Below, in pieces: positions 37,882 through 46,297 of a stretch of DNA of 64,000 nucleotides. The translations under genes and the position numbers were made by a program. The stretch covers positions 558,001 to 622,000 of the forward strand of contig JAHHDT010000005.1 in the NCBI GenBank assembly GCA_019739225.1, read 5' to 3'. The DNA is from Aquamicrobium sp. (GTDB lineage: Bacteria > Pseudomonadota > Alphaproteobacteria > Rhizobiales > Rhizobiaceae). Within the stretch, counting starts at the first letter, position 1. Every line of letters begins with the position of its first letter. Under the pieces are notes generated by a model. The model had not been told where the DNA came from. It was given only the letters and a program-made list of their open reading frames with translations, and did no database searches.

Positions 37882-39495
37882 ATGTCGACATACCCGGCCA
37901 AAGTTCCGGTGGTGATTGTCGGAGCAGGCCCCACGGGCCTGACCGCCGCAAATCTGCTTGCCGCCTATGGCGTCGAGGCCATCGTCCTCGACCGCGAGCC
38001 CGGCCCCATGAACCTGCCGCGTGCGATCGTGATCGACGACGAGGGCGCGCGCACCATGCAGGTGTTCGGTCTTGATCGTACCTATATCGCAAATACCACG
38101 CCGGCGATCGGCTCCAAGTATTTCGCCGACGACGGAACGTGTTTCGCCGAGACGGGCGCCGGTGTGCAGAGCTACGGCTTCCCCAAGCGCCAGTATATCT
38201 ACCAACCCGAATTCGAAGCGGCCTTGCGGGACCGGCTCGAGGAGCAGGCGCCGGGCAGCCTGCGATTTTCATCCAACGTCGTGGACGTGGAAACCAGTTC
38301 CGACGGCGCGGTGGTGACCGTCAAGGCTGCGGACGGGACGCGCCACCGAATTGCAACCCAGTGGGTGCTTGCCTGCGACGGCGGCCGCAGCCCGATCCGT
38401 GAGCGTCTCGGCATCGCGCTCAGCGGCAACACCTATCGGCAGGACTGGATCGTCATCGACATGAGCGACGATCCCGACCGTTCGCTGTTCTCTAAATTCT
38501 TCTGCAGCAGCATCCGCCCCGCGGTCAGCGTGCCGGCACCCAATGGCGGCCGGCGTTACGAATTCATGGTGCTGCCGGGAGAGGATCGCGAAAAGGTTCT
38601 GACGCCGGATTTCCTGGCAGAACTGCTGAAGCCGTTCCGGCGCTACGACGAGCGCGACGTGCTGCGCAAGACCGTCTACACCTTCCATGCACGCATCGCC
38701 GAGCGCTTCCGGCATGAGCGCATCCTGCTGATGGGAGACGCCGCACACCTGACGCCGCCGTTCGCGGGACAAGGCATGAATGCCGGCCTGCGCGACGCAC
38801 ATAACGTTGCCTGGAAGATCGCGGCGGCGGTCGGGGGCGCCGATGCGGCGATGCTCGACACCTATGACTCCGAGCGTCGGGGACCGGCGTGGGACATGAT
38901 CCTGCTCGCCGTGACGATGGGCAGCTTCGTCATGCCGTCGAGCAGCGAGGAACTGAAGTTCCGCGACTTGCTGCTCAAGGCGCTCGAACCGTTTCCAGCC
39001 GTGCGCGACTACCTGATCCAGATGCGCTTCAAGCCGAAGCCCCGCTACAATACCGGCCTTTTCCTCGACCTCGACCGGCCGACATTCGAGGCAAGCCTGG
39101 TCGGCGAGATGATCCCGCAGCCACGCATCGGCAGCGATGCACGGCTTCTCGACGACCATCTTGGTGAAGGTTTTGCACTGGTTGCCCAAGACGAGCCCGG
39201 CCGGCGCGCCATCGAGCAGCTCCAGCAGAGCCGACTGATGAGCCTTCCGCTCAGCAAGGTGCATTTCGATCCCAACGCCCGTTCAGGCACCGCCGAGCAC
39301 GCGCGCATAGCACGACCGCTGTTGACGCACCGCGACCAGATCATGCTGATCCGCCCGGACCGCTATTGCGCGGCAGCCTTCGCGCCTGACCGGTTGCGTG
39401 CTGAACTCGACCGCTACTCTTCGCTCTGTTCGGCGGCCACCCGGGCGAGATCGTCCGAGATGGACGCCGCGGTCGAGATGAGCGCATCCCTGTGA
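37882..39495 (+). CDS. FAD-dependent aromatic hydroxylase (MhpA-like)
   Basis: 537 residues of the class A flavoprotein monooxygenases. Seen: the dinucleotide-binding motif VVIVGAGPTGLTAANLLA (residues 10-27), the mid-protein ACDGGRSPIRE (DG motif), and GDAAHLTPPFAGQGMNAGLRDAHNVAWK (second FAD motif). The overall form matches 3-(3-hydroxyphenyl)propionate hydroxylase and relatives that ortho-hydroxylate phenols with NAD(P)H and O2, giving substrates for extradiol cleavage. The last 28 codons overlap the convergent IclR gene by 82 bp and may be an extension past the ancestral stop. Confidence 0.88.
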   Translation: MSTYPAKVPVVIVGAGPTGLTAANLLAAYGVEAIVLDREPGPMNLPRAIVIDDEGARTMQVFGLDRTYIANTTPAIGSKYFADDGTCFAETGAGVQSYGFPKRQYIYQPEFEAALRDRLEEQAPGSLRFSSNVVDVETSSDGAVVTVKAADGTRHRIATQWVLACDGGRSPIRERLGIALSGNTYRQDWIVIDMSDDPDRSLFSKFFCSSIRPAVSVPAPNGGRRYEFMVLPGEDREKVLTPDFLAELLKPFRRYDERDVLRKTVYTFHARIAERFRHERILLMGDAAHLTPPFAGQGMNAGLRDAHNVAWKIAAAVGGADAAMLDTYDSERRGPAWDMILLAVTMGSFVMPSSSEELKFRDLLLKALEPFPAVRDYLIQMRFKPKPRYNTGLFLDLDRPTFEASLVGEMIPQPRIGSDARLLDDHLGEGFALVAQDEPGRRAIEQLQQSRLMSLPLSKVHFDPNARSGTAEHARIARPLLTHRDQIMLIRPDRYCAAAFAPDRLRAELDRYSSLCSAATRARSSEMDAAVEMSASL

Positions 39496-40256
39496 AGCCT
39501 TAGCGCTTCCTCGAACTTCAAAGCCGTGCCGATCCAGATCATGGTGAGGCAGGCGATGGGCCGCTCGCCGCTGTAGATCGGCGCCGAGATGCTCATCGTA
39601 CGCGCATTGAAGCCCTTGATCCGAAAGCCGACGCCGAGTTCCGATGTGCGGGCAAGAATATAGTCCAGCGGTCCGTCGTCGTGGAAATCGACCGCGTCGC
39701 TGCCGAGCCGCTCCCTCAGGCCCTCGATGATCTGTGCACGTTCCTGGTCTGGCACGAAGGCGAGATGCGCCCGCCCGCCGGCAGTCTCGAGCACGGGTAG
39801 CTCGCGCCCCACCATGCCGTGATCGACCGAGAACGGGCTGATGTTGTGGGTCGATTCGCGAATGGCCATGCGGTAGTCGTGAAAGGTGACGAGGTCGAGC
39901 GGCCAGAGAATCTTGCGGCCGAGCTTCATCATTCTCGGCACCGCGACCTGCGCCACCCAGTCCTCGTCGCGGAATCCGGAGCTGAGCGACTTGGTCTGCA
40001 ACGTCGGACGCCACGCATCCTCCGACGGGCCGCGCACCACGAAACCCAGCCCCTCCAGGGTTTCGAGCAAACGGTATGCGGTCGGCCGCGGGATGCCGAC
40101 GATACGGGCGACTTCGGCAGCCCTCAGCCCGTTATTGCAGTTGATTGCCTGGAGCACCTCCAGTCCACGCTGCAGGGAGCGAACTGCGCCGAAAGTCGAA
40201 ATGGTGCTGGCCTCCTGATGTTCACGATACGGACAATCGCGGGGGCTACGTTGCAA
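39414..40256 (-). CDS. IclR-family transcriptional regulator
   Basis: Up to 280 residues. HTH near residues 25-85 (AVRSLQRGLEVLQAI, LRAAEVARIVGIPRPTAYRLLETLEGLGFV) and an IclR effector domain (MSISAPIYSGERPIACLTMIWIG). This subtype often regulates aromatic catabolism (MhpR/HpaR-like). The only standard-type start is a TTG at 40256. However, a perfect AGGAGG lies 8 bp before an ATT at 40202 that would begin ISTFGAVRSLQRG, exactly where family members begin. It is divergent from the TRAP transporter genes and convergent (82-bp overlap) with the hydroxylase. Confidence 0.88.
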   Translation of the reverse strand: MQRSPRDCPYREHQEASTISTFGAVRSLQRGLEVLQAINCNNGLRAAEVARIVGIPRPTAYRLLETLEGLGFVVRGPSEDAWRPTLQTKSLSSGFRDEDWVAQVAVPRMMKLGRKILWPLDLVTFHDYRMAIRESTHNISPFSVDHGMVGRELPVLETAGGRAHLAFVPDQERAQIIEGLRERLGSDAVDFHDDGPLDYILARTSELGVGFRIKGFNARTMSISAPIYSGERPIACLTMIWIGTALKFEEALRLHRDALISTAASISDDLARVAAEQSEE

Positions 40257-40322
40257 CGAGCCGCCTGCATGTCAAGAGTGTCCGCCTGTCCGTTCGGTTC
40301 TGGCCGCGGTGGGAGGAAACAC

Positions 40323-40862
40323 TTGGAAAACATCGAAAGGCGCATCAAGGGCGTCGCGCGCGTCGTTGCGCTCATCGGCTTCTTCGGCCTGCTTCTGCTG
40401 GCGGCGATGACCACGCTCGACATCCTGTTGAGGTGGCTTTTCAACGCGCCGCTCCACGGCGTCAACGACGTGAGTTCCGTCGTCATGGCCATCGTCATCG
40501 CCGCCTGCATCCCGGCAAACCTTGCAATGAAGCAGAACATATCGGTCGAGGTCCTCGGTTCGATCGGCGGTGCGCGCACGCGGCGCGTGCTCGACGTCGT
40601 GGCCAGCCTGTTCACGCTCGTGTTCATCATTCTGATGGCCTGGCGCTTTGTGCCTTACGCGGAAGGTCTGCGCGAGACCGGCGACCGGACCTGGGTGCTG
40701 GGCTGGCCCATCTGGCCGTGGTGGATGGCCGCATCCGCGTTGATGATCGCCGCCGCCATCGTTCAGGTTCTGGTCACGATCTCCGACATCGCCACCCTCA
40801 TTCTGGGCGGGCCCGACGAGGCCGAGCCATCCGAGCCGACAGGCGGCGACGCCATCCTCTGA
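40323..40862 (+). CDS. dctQ: TRAP transporter small permease (DctQ-type)
   Basis: 179 residues from a TTG at 40323 preceded by GGGAGGA (40311-40317). Four membrane segments (about residues 12-34, 48-68, 88-108, 130-152) with the family's TTLDILLRWLFNAPLHGVNDVS start and GWPIWPWWMAASALMIAAAI end. With the large permease it forms the Na+-coupled importer core. No ATG fits; the longer open frame upstream is antisense to the IclR gene. Confidence 0.88.
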   Translation: MENIERRIKGVARVVALIGFFGLLLLAAMTTLDILLRWLFNAPLHGVNDVSSVVMAIVIAACIPANLAMKQNISVEVLGSIGGARTRRVLDVVASLFTLVFIILMAWRFVPYAEGLRETGDRTWVLGWPIWPWWMAASALMIAAAIVQVLVTISDIATLILGGPDEAEPSEPTGGDAIL

Positions 40863-40892
40863 CCTGATCGCCCTCCAGCGAAGGAATATCAC

Positions 40893-42194
40893 TTGGATCC
40901 GCTACTGATTGCCCTGGTGGGCTTCCTCGCGATGATGGTGCTGATCGTCGTTCACGTGCCGATCGGCGTGGCGATGGCGCTTGTCGGCGTCACCGGCTTT
41001 GCCTCGATCGTGGGCTGGGGGCCTGCGGTCACTCTAATGGCAACCGAGCCGGCCTCGGCGATGGCCAATCTCGACCTCGCGGTGATCCCGCTGTTCATGC
41101 TGATGGGCAGCCTTGCCGCTGCCGCGGGCCTGGCGTCCGATGTCTACAATCTCGCCAATGCGCTGATCGGCCACCGGCGCGGCGGTCTGGCGTCGACCAC
41201 GATCGTGGCGAGCGCCGGCTTCGGCGCCATATGCGGCTCGGGCGTAGCAACCACGGCGACGTTCGGGCGGGTTGCAATGCCCGAGATGCTCGAACGCGGT
41301 TACCGGCCCGACCTTGCGGCAGGCTCGATCGCGGCCGGCGGTACGCTCGGCATCATCGTGCCGCCGTCGAGCATGATGATCCTCTATGCCGTGCTGACGG
41401 AGCAGTCGGTACTCGACCTCTTTTCGGCGGCGATCGTTCCGGCCGCCCTGGCCGTCATCTTCTACATGATCGCCATTCAGGTGAAATTGACGATGGACCC
41501 CGAAGCCGCACAGCGCGGCGCGCGCGCCACCATGCGCCAGCGGCTTCATGCCGCCGGTCAGGCCTGGGGCGTCATCGTCCTGTTCGTCGTGGTCATGGGC
41601 GGCATCTATTCTGGCATCTTCACCGTCCACGAGGCGGCCGCCGTCGGCGTCGTGTTCTCATTCCTGCTGCTGGTCGCCAAAGGCCGCTTCACATGGAATA
41701 CGCTGATCGGCGTGCTGGCCGAGGCAAGTGCGGGGACGGCGATGATCTACATCATGGTCTTCGGCGCAACCATCTTCTCCTATTTCATGGCGGTCTCCGG
41801 CGCGGCCGCCTTCATGGTCGGAGCGATTTCCGGGCTGCCTGTCCCGCCTATCGCGATCCTCGTGCTGCTGCTGGTGCTCTATATCTTCCTCGGCGCGTTC
41901 TTCGATGAAGTCGCCGCGATGGTGATCACGCTGCCGCTTGTGATCCCGCTCATACTGTCCTTCGGCTACGACCTTGTCTGGTGGGGCATCATCAACGTCG
42001 TCGTGATCGGGATCGGCATGATGACACCTCCGATCGGCATCAACGTCATGGTGCTGAATTCGATGTATCGATCGATCAGCCTGGGCACGATCTATCGCGG
42101 CATAATGCCCTTCCTGATCGCCGAGCTGGCGCGGCTGCTTCTGCTGACGTTGTTCCCGCAGCTGACTCTCTGGCTGCCCAGCGTGCTGCACTAG
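40893..42194 (+). CDS. dctM: TRAP transporter large permease (DctM-type)
   Basis: 433 residues with about twelve membrane segments. Seen: MVLIVVHVPIGVAMALVGVTGF, LFMLMGSLAAAAGLASDVY, GAICGSGVATTATFGRVAMPEM, AGGTLGIIVPPSSMMILYAVLTEQ (family signature), FFDEVAAMVITLPLVIPL and MMTPPIGINVMVL. The start is TTG at 40893 with AAGGAA upstream. It lies 30 bp after dctQ. Confidence 0.93.
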   Translation: MDPLLIALVGFLAMMVLIVVHVPIGVAMALVGVTGFASIVGWGPAVTLMATEPASAMANLDLAVIPLFMLMGSLAAAAGLASDVYNLANALIGHRRGGLASTTIVASAGFGAICGSGVATTATFGRVAMPEMLERGYRPDLAAGSIAAGGTLGIIVPPSSMMILYAVLTEQSVLDLFSAAIVPAALAVIFYMIAIQVKLTMDPEAAQRGARATMRQRLHAAGQAWGVIVLFVVVMGGIYSGIFTVHEAAAVGVVFSFLLLVAKGRFTWNTLIGVLAEASAGTAMIYIMVFGATIFSYFMAVSGAAAFMVGAISGLPVPPIAILVLLLVLYIFLGAFFDEVAAMVITLPLVIPLILSFGYDLVWWGIINVVVIGIGMMTPPIGINVMVLNSMYRSISLGTIYRGIMPFLIAELARLLLLTLFPQLTLWLPSVLH

Positions 42195-42294
42195 CGATGT
42201 CCGCTAAGTGGACAGTTCGAATGGATGCAATGCCATGCCGAGAGCCGCGCATTAGCGTCAATCCATCATGGAACGAACCAGCAGGGAGGATGCA

Positions 42295-43305
42295 ATGACG
42301 TTCATGACCAGGCTGCTTGGCGCCGCTGCCGCGCTCGGTATCATCGCGGTTCCCGCATCGGCCGAGACGTTGCGTTTTTCAAGCTTCGAGCCACCCGTCG
42401 CGCATGTGACGAAAGAGATCCTGACGCCGTGGGCCGAGGATGTCTCGGCTGCGTCGGACGGCGAACTCACGATCCAGATGTTCGCGGGCGGGTCGCTCGG
42501 CAGAAATCCCGCCCAGCAGCTCCAGCTCGTCGAGGACGGCGTCGCCGACATCGCCTGGGTGATCCCGGGCTATTCGCCCGGTCGTTTCCAGGAGAGCACC
42601 GTGGCGGAGCTTCCGTTCCTCATTCCAAGCTCGACGGCAGGGTCGCCGGCGATGTGGAAGATGTACGAGGACGGCCATTTCAAGGGTGACTTCGACAAGC
42701 TGAAGATGCTTGGCATCTTCGTTTCCTATCCCAATTCGATCGCCTCGAGGAAAGAGGTGACGGTTCCCGAGGACATGAGCGGTCTCAAGATGCGGGCACC
42801 CGGGCCGACCATGCTGTCGGCGCTCGAGGCGCTTGGTTCGGTGCCGGTCGGCGGCATTACCGGTCCGACCGTCGCTGAAAGCATCAGTCGCGGTCTGATC
42901 GACGGAACGTTCACCCAGTGGGGCGCGATCGAGACGTTCCGGATGGGCGATGTCATCACGCATTTCAATACGGCACCGCTGGGCGCGACGCCGATGCTGG
43001 TCGTCATGAACAAGGCCAAGTACGACAGTCTGTCCGACAAGGCCAAGGCAGCGATCGACAAGTTCTCCGGCGCGGCATTCTCGGAACGCTTCGGCGCTTC
43101 CTTCGACGCAAATATCGCCGAAGCACGCGACGAACTCCTTGCAAAGGGCACGATTACCGTCGTCGAGCCCGATGAGGCGCAGCTCGAGCAATGGAAAGAA
43201 GCCGTTGCCATCGCCACGCAGCAATGGATCGAGCAGAACGAGAACGGCCAGGCGATCCACGACGCCTTCGTCAAGGCGGTTGCCGAGGCTCAAGGGACCA
43301 ACTGA
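42295..43305 (+). CDS. dctP: TRAP transporter periplasmic binding protein (DctP-type)
   Basis: 336 residues with a signal peptide (RLLGAAAALGIIAVPASAE, cleavage near 24). DctP motifs: AGGSLGRNPAQQLQLVEDGVADIAWVIPGY, the conserved arginine/asparagine selectivity region MSGLKMRAPGPTMLSALEALGSVPV and SRGLIDGTFTQWGAIETFRM. ATG at 42295 has GGGAGGA upstream; 42268 is in frame but lacks this. The ligand is probably an aromatic or organic acid consumed by the enzymes encoded downstream. Confidence 0.92.
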   Translation: MTFMTRLLGAAAALGIIAVPASAETLRFSSFEPPVAHVTKEILTPWAEDVSAASDGELTIQMFAGGSLGRNPAQQLQLVEDGVADIAWVIPGYSPGRFQESTVAELPFLIPSSTAGSPAMWKMYEDGHFKGDFDKLKMLGIFVSYPNSIASRKEVTVPEDMSGLKMRAPGPTMLSALEALGSVPVGGITGPTVAESISRGLIDGTFTQWGAIETFRMGDVITHFNTAPLGATPMLVVMNKAKYDSLSDKAKAAIDKFSGAAFSERFGASFDANIAEARDELLAKGTITVVEPDEAQLEQWKEAVAIATQQWIEQNENGQAIHDAFVKAVAEAQGTN

Positions 43306-43323
43306 CGGCCCCTCAACTCGATT

Positions 43324-43348
43324 GCCGCCGCCAGACGATGGCGGCGGC
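43324..43348 (+). other. Intercistronic GC hairpin
   Basis: gccgccgcc (43324-43332) pairs perfectly with ggcggcggc (43340-43348) around a 7-base loop. No T tract follows, so it is more likely an mRNA stability or processing element between the transporter and enzyme genes than a terminator. Confidence 0.5.
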
Positions 43349-43366
43349 GCTCCAGGGATAGGAACA

Positions 43367-44347
43367 ATGGCACTCGCATCGCTCGGATACATAGGCGTCC
43401 GCTCCTCGCGTACGGCTGATTGGCAGAGCTTCGCGACCGATCTTCTCGGCATGCAGCAGGTCGATGCCGGCGGCAAGGTTCGTGCCTTCCGCATGGACGA
43501 CCGCAAGCAGCGCCTGATCGTGTCGGCGGAAGGCGACGAAGGCCTGGACTTCATGGGCTGGGAAATCGAAAGCCCGGAAGCTCTCGATGCGCTCGCCAGC
43601 CGTCTCGAGAATGCTGGCGTTGCGGTACGCCTTGAAGCGGTTTCGCTGGCCGACCAGCGCCATGTGACGCGGCTGATCTCGTTCGCGGACCCTGAGGGCA
43701 ATCGGCTCGAAGTGTTCTGCGGACCCGAGGTCGCTTCGGAACCGTTCCTCGCCGGCAGGCCGATCTCCGGCTTCAAGACGGGATCGCTGGGAATGGGCCA
43801 TGCGGTGCTTCACGCAAGGGACGTCGACGTCCTCCTTCCATTCTATCGCGATCTGCTGGGCTTCCAGGTCACCGACTACGGGCTCAAGCCTTTCAAGCTC
43901 TATTTCTTCCACCTCAACGGTCGGCACCATTCCTTCGCCATGGTCGGGACCGGCCGCAAGGGCATGCACCACTTCATGGTCGAACTGCTTTCGCTGGACG
44001 ATGTCGGGCAGGGCTACGATCTTGCCCAGCAGGACGAAGGCCGGGTCGCCTATACGCTGGGCCGGCACTCCAACGACCACATGACGAGCTTCTACGCCAA
44101 TTCGCCATCGGGCTTCTTCGTGGAATATGGCTGGGGTGCGCGGGTCATCGACCCGGCTACCTGGGAGCCTCACGAAACGTTCGACGGACCAAGTTACTGG
44201 GGGCACGACCGCCTCTACATGCCCGAGGATTCACCCGACCGCGCGCGGTTGCGCGAGATGCGGCTCGATGCGGCCCGGCGCGGAATGCGCGCCGCCGATC
44301 CTGCCTCCAACTGTGCCTGGCTCGACGGCATCGTCAGCAACGAGTGA
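43367..44347 (+). CDS. Type I extradiol ring-cleavage dioxygenase (two-domain VOC)
   Basis: 326 residues; Fe(II)-dependent meta-cleavage of a catecholic ring. It has two tandem VOC domains. The N-terminal one (ASLGYIGVRSSRTADWQSFATDLLGMQ) is structural; the C-terminal one carries the metal triad: H145 in MGHAVLHARD, H201/H202 in MHHFMVEL, and E253 in FFVEYGW. This matches BphC-type enzymes in length and order. ATG at 43367 has AGGGATAGGA upstream. It is the first enzyme gene after the TRAP transporter. Confidence 0.92.
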   Translation: MALASLGYIGVRSSRTADWQSFATDLLGMQQVDAGGKVRAFRMDDRKQRLIVSAEGDEGLDFMGWEIESPEALDALASRLENAGVAVRLEAVSLADQRHVTRLISFADPEGNRLEVFCGPEVASEPFLAGRPISGFKTGSLGMGHAVLHARDVDVLLPFYRDLLGFQVTDYGLKPFKLYFFHLNGRHHSFAMVGTGRKGMHHFMVELLSLDDVGQGYDLAQQDEGRVAYTLGRHSNDHMTSFYANSPSGFFVEYGWGARVIDPATWEPHETFDGPSYWGHDRLYMPEDSPDRARLREMRLDAARRGMRAADPASNCAWLDGIVSNE

Positions 44348-44398
44348 CGGCGCGCCAGACCTAACCCGAACACATCAACACCTGCCAGGAGACATGAC

Positions 44399-45247
44399 AT
44401 GCGTGTTTGTTCATACATCTTGCCCAATGGAACCCGATCGTACGGTGTCGTCGACGGCGAAACGCTGATCGACGCCGGAGAAGCGCTTCGCGGCCGTTAT
44501 GCCGATCTGCGCGCCGTCATCGCAGCGGGAGCGCTTGCCGAGCTGGGCAAGGATGCGGGCGGCGAGCGGCTGGCGGTTTCCGATGTGACCCTCCTTTCGC
44601 CGATCCCCAACCCGGACAAGATCCTGTGCATCGGCCTCAACTACATGACCCACATCAAGGAGACGGGGCGCGAGGCACCGAAGAAGCCTTCCATCTTCAC
44701 ACGCTATCCGTCGTCCGTCGTCGGTCATGGCGTCGATCTGGTGCGTCCGAAGGTTTCCGACTGGTTCGATTTCGAAGGCGAGCTTGCCGTCGTGATCGGA
44801 AAGCCGGGCCGGGCGATTCCCGCGGCGAACGCCTATGCCCATGTCGCCGGCTATAGCTGCTTCAACGACGGATCGATTCGTGATTTCCAGCGCCACACCA
44901 CGCAGTTCTGGGCAGGAAAGAACTTCGACAGAAGCGGCTCCATGGGCCCCTGGCTGGTGACCGCCGACGCATTCGGCGATCCGGCCGCCCAGTCCATGGA
45001 GACCCGGCTCAACGGCGAGGTGATGCAGTCGACGCCTATCTCCGACCTGGCCTTCGACGTGCCGGCATTGATCGAATACATCTCGACGGTTACCGAACTG
45101 CTGCCCGGCGACATCATCGCCACCGGCACGCCAAGCGGCGTGGGCCTGTTCCGCGAACCCAAGCTGTTCATGAAGGCTGGCGATCGCGTCGAGGTCGATA
45201 TTAGCGGCATCGGCACGCTCGCCAACTCGATTGTCGACGAAGGCTAG
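44399..45247 (+). CDS. Fumarylacetoacetate-hydrolase-family enzyme
   Basis: 282 residues of the FAH superfamily, which includes C-C hydrolases, hydratases and isomerases of ring-fission products. Seen: NPDKILCIGLNYMTHIKETG, the metal-binding acidic pair in FDFEGELAVVIGKPGR, CFNDGSIRDFQR, the active-site GKNFDRSGSMGPWLVT and TGTPSGVGLF. It follows the dioxygenase (51-bp gap) and would act on or after its product; which of the FAH reactions it performs is not determinable. Confidence 0.9.
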   Translation: MRVCSYILPNGTRSYGVVDGETLIDAGEALRGRYADLRAVIAAGALAELGKDAGGERLAVSDVTLLSPIPNPDKILCIGLNYMTHIKETGREAPKKPSIFTRYPSSVVGHGVDLVRPKVSDWFDFEGELAVVIGKPGRAIPAANAYAHVAGYSCFNDGSIRDFQRHTTQFWAGKNFDRSGSMGPWLVTADAFGDPAAQSMETRLNGEVMQSTPISDLAFDVPALIEYISTVTELLPGDIIATGTPSGVGLFREPKLFMKAGDRVEVDISGIGTLANSIVDEG

Positions 45248-45255
45248 GTAACACC

Positions 45256-46245
45256 ATGCGCGCCGTCCGTTTCGATGCCCCCGGAGGTCCGGACGTCCTG
45301 TATGTCGGAACCGCCGACATGCCGGTCGCGGGCCGTGGCGAAATCGTCATCAAGGTCGGCGCCGCGGGGGTCAATCGTCCGGACGTCTCGCAGCGTCTTG
45401 GCCGCTATCCGGTGCCGCCGGATGCCAGTCCGATCCTGGGGCTGGAGGTTGCGGGCGTGGTGGCCGAAGTCGGCGGCGGCGTCCAGACCTTCAAGCCCGG
45501 CGACCGGGTCATGGCGCTCGTCCATGGCGGCGGCTATGCCGAATTCAGCCGGGCGGACGCGCGGCATGTCATGCCGATGCCGCATGGCCTTTCCTTCGTC
45601 GAGGCCGCCGGGTTTCCCGAAGTTGCCATGACCGTCGAATTCAACATGGTCATGCGCGCCGGCCTGAGCACAGGAGAGATCGTCCTGGTCCATGGCGGAT
45701 CGTCGGGGATCGGGACGTACGCGATCGCGAGGGCGAACAGCCTCGGCGCAACCCCCATTACGACTTCGCGCGGCGCCGACAAAGCCGCGTTCTGCCGGGG
45801 AATGGGAGCAGCGATGGCGATCGACTCGTCGGTCGGGGAATGGGTCGACGAGGTCATGGACTTTACGGGGGGCCGCGGCGTCGATGTCGTTCTCGACATG
45901 GTTGGCGGCGACTATGCCGACCGCAATCTGGCTTGCATGGCCGTGGACGGGCGCTACGCACTGATATCGCTCCAGGGCGGCGCGAAAGCGGCGGTCAATC
46001 TCGAACCGGTACTGCGCCGCCGCCTGACGCTGGTAGGCTCCACGTTGCGCCCGCTGCCTCCCGAGACGAAGGCGGCCATCGCCGCGCGGCTCGTGCGCGA
46101 CGTCTTGCCTATTCTTTCCGAAGGAAGGCTGCGCCCGCACATTCACGCCACCTTCGACATCGAAGACGTGGGCGAAGCGCATCGTACGCTGGAGCAGAAC
46201 GATCACTTCGGAAAGCTCGTCCTCACGATTGGCGACATCCCGTAG
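45256..46245 (+). CDS. MDR-family NAD(P)H:quinone oxidoreductase-like protein
   Basis: 329 residues. A GroES-like N-domain (MRAVRFDAPGGPDVL, GAAGVNRPDVSQRLGRYP, GLEVAGVVAEVGGGV) is followed by a Rossmann domain with VLVHGGSSGIGTYAIARA. It lacks the zinc-site cysteines, so it belongs to the quinone-oxidoreductase/PIG3-type branch (PIG3-like lengths about 325). It starts 9 bp after the FAH gene. The role may be reduction of an unsaturated ketone or quinone formed in the pathway. Confidence 0.88.
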   Translation: MRAVRFDAPGGPDVLYVGTADMPVAGRGEIVIKVGAAGVNRPDVSQRLGRYPVPPDASPILGLEVAGVVAEVGGGVQTFKPGDRVMALVHGGGYAEFSRADARHVMPMPHGLSFVEAAGFPEVAMTVEFNMVMRAGLSTGEIVLVHGGSSGIGTYAIARANSLGATPITTSRGADKAAFCRGMGAAMAIDSSVGEWVDEVMDFTGGRGVDVVLDMVGGDYADRNLACMAVDGRYALISLQGGAKAAVNLEPVLRRRLTLVGSTLRPLPPETKAAIAARLVRDVLPILSEGRLRPHIHATFDIEDVGEAHRTLEQNDHFGKLVLTIGDIP

Positions 46246-46297
46246 CGCCATTCGCCCACGCATCCGCCCTTCCAGCCACACAGATCGGAGACACGCA

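Noticed and set aside
39819-40862. dctQ extended to 347 residues
   Set aside because: The upstream part is antisense to the IclR gene; the TTG at 40323 with GGGAGGA gives a family-length protein.
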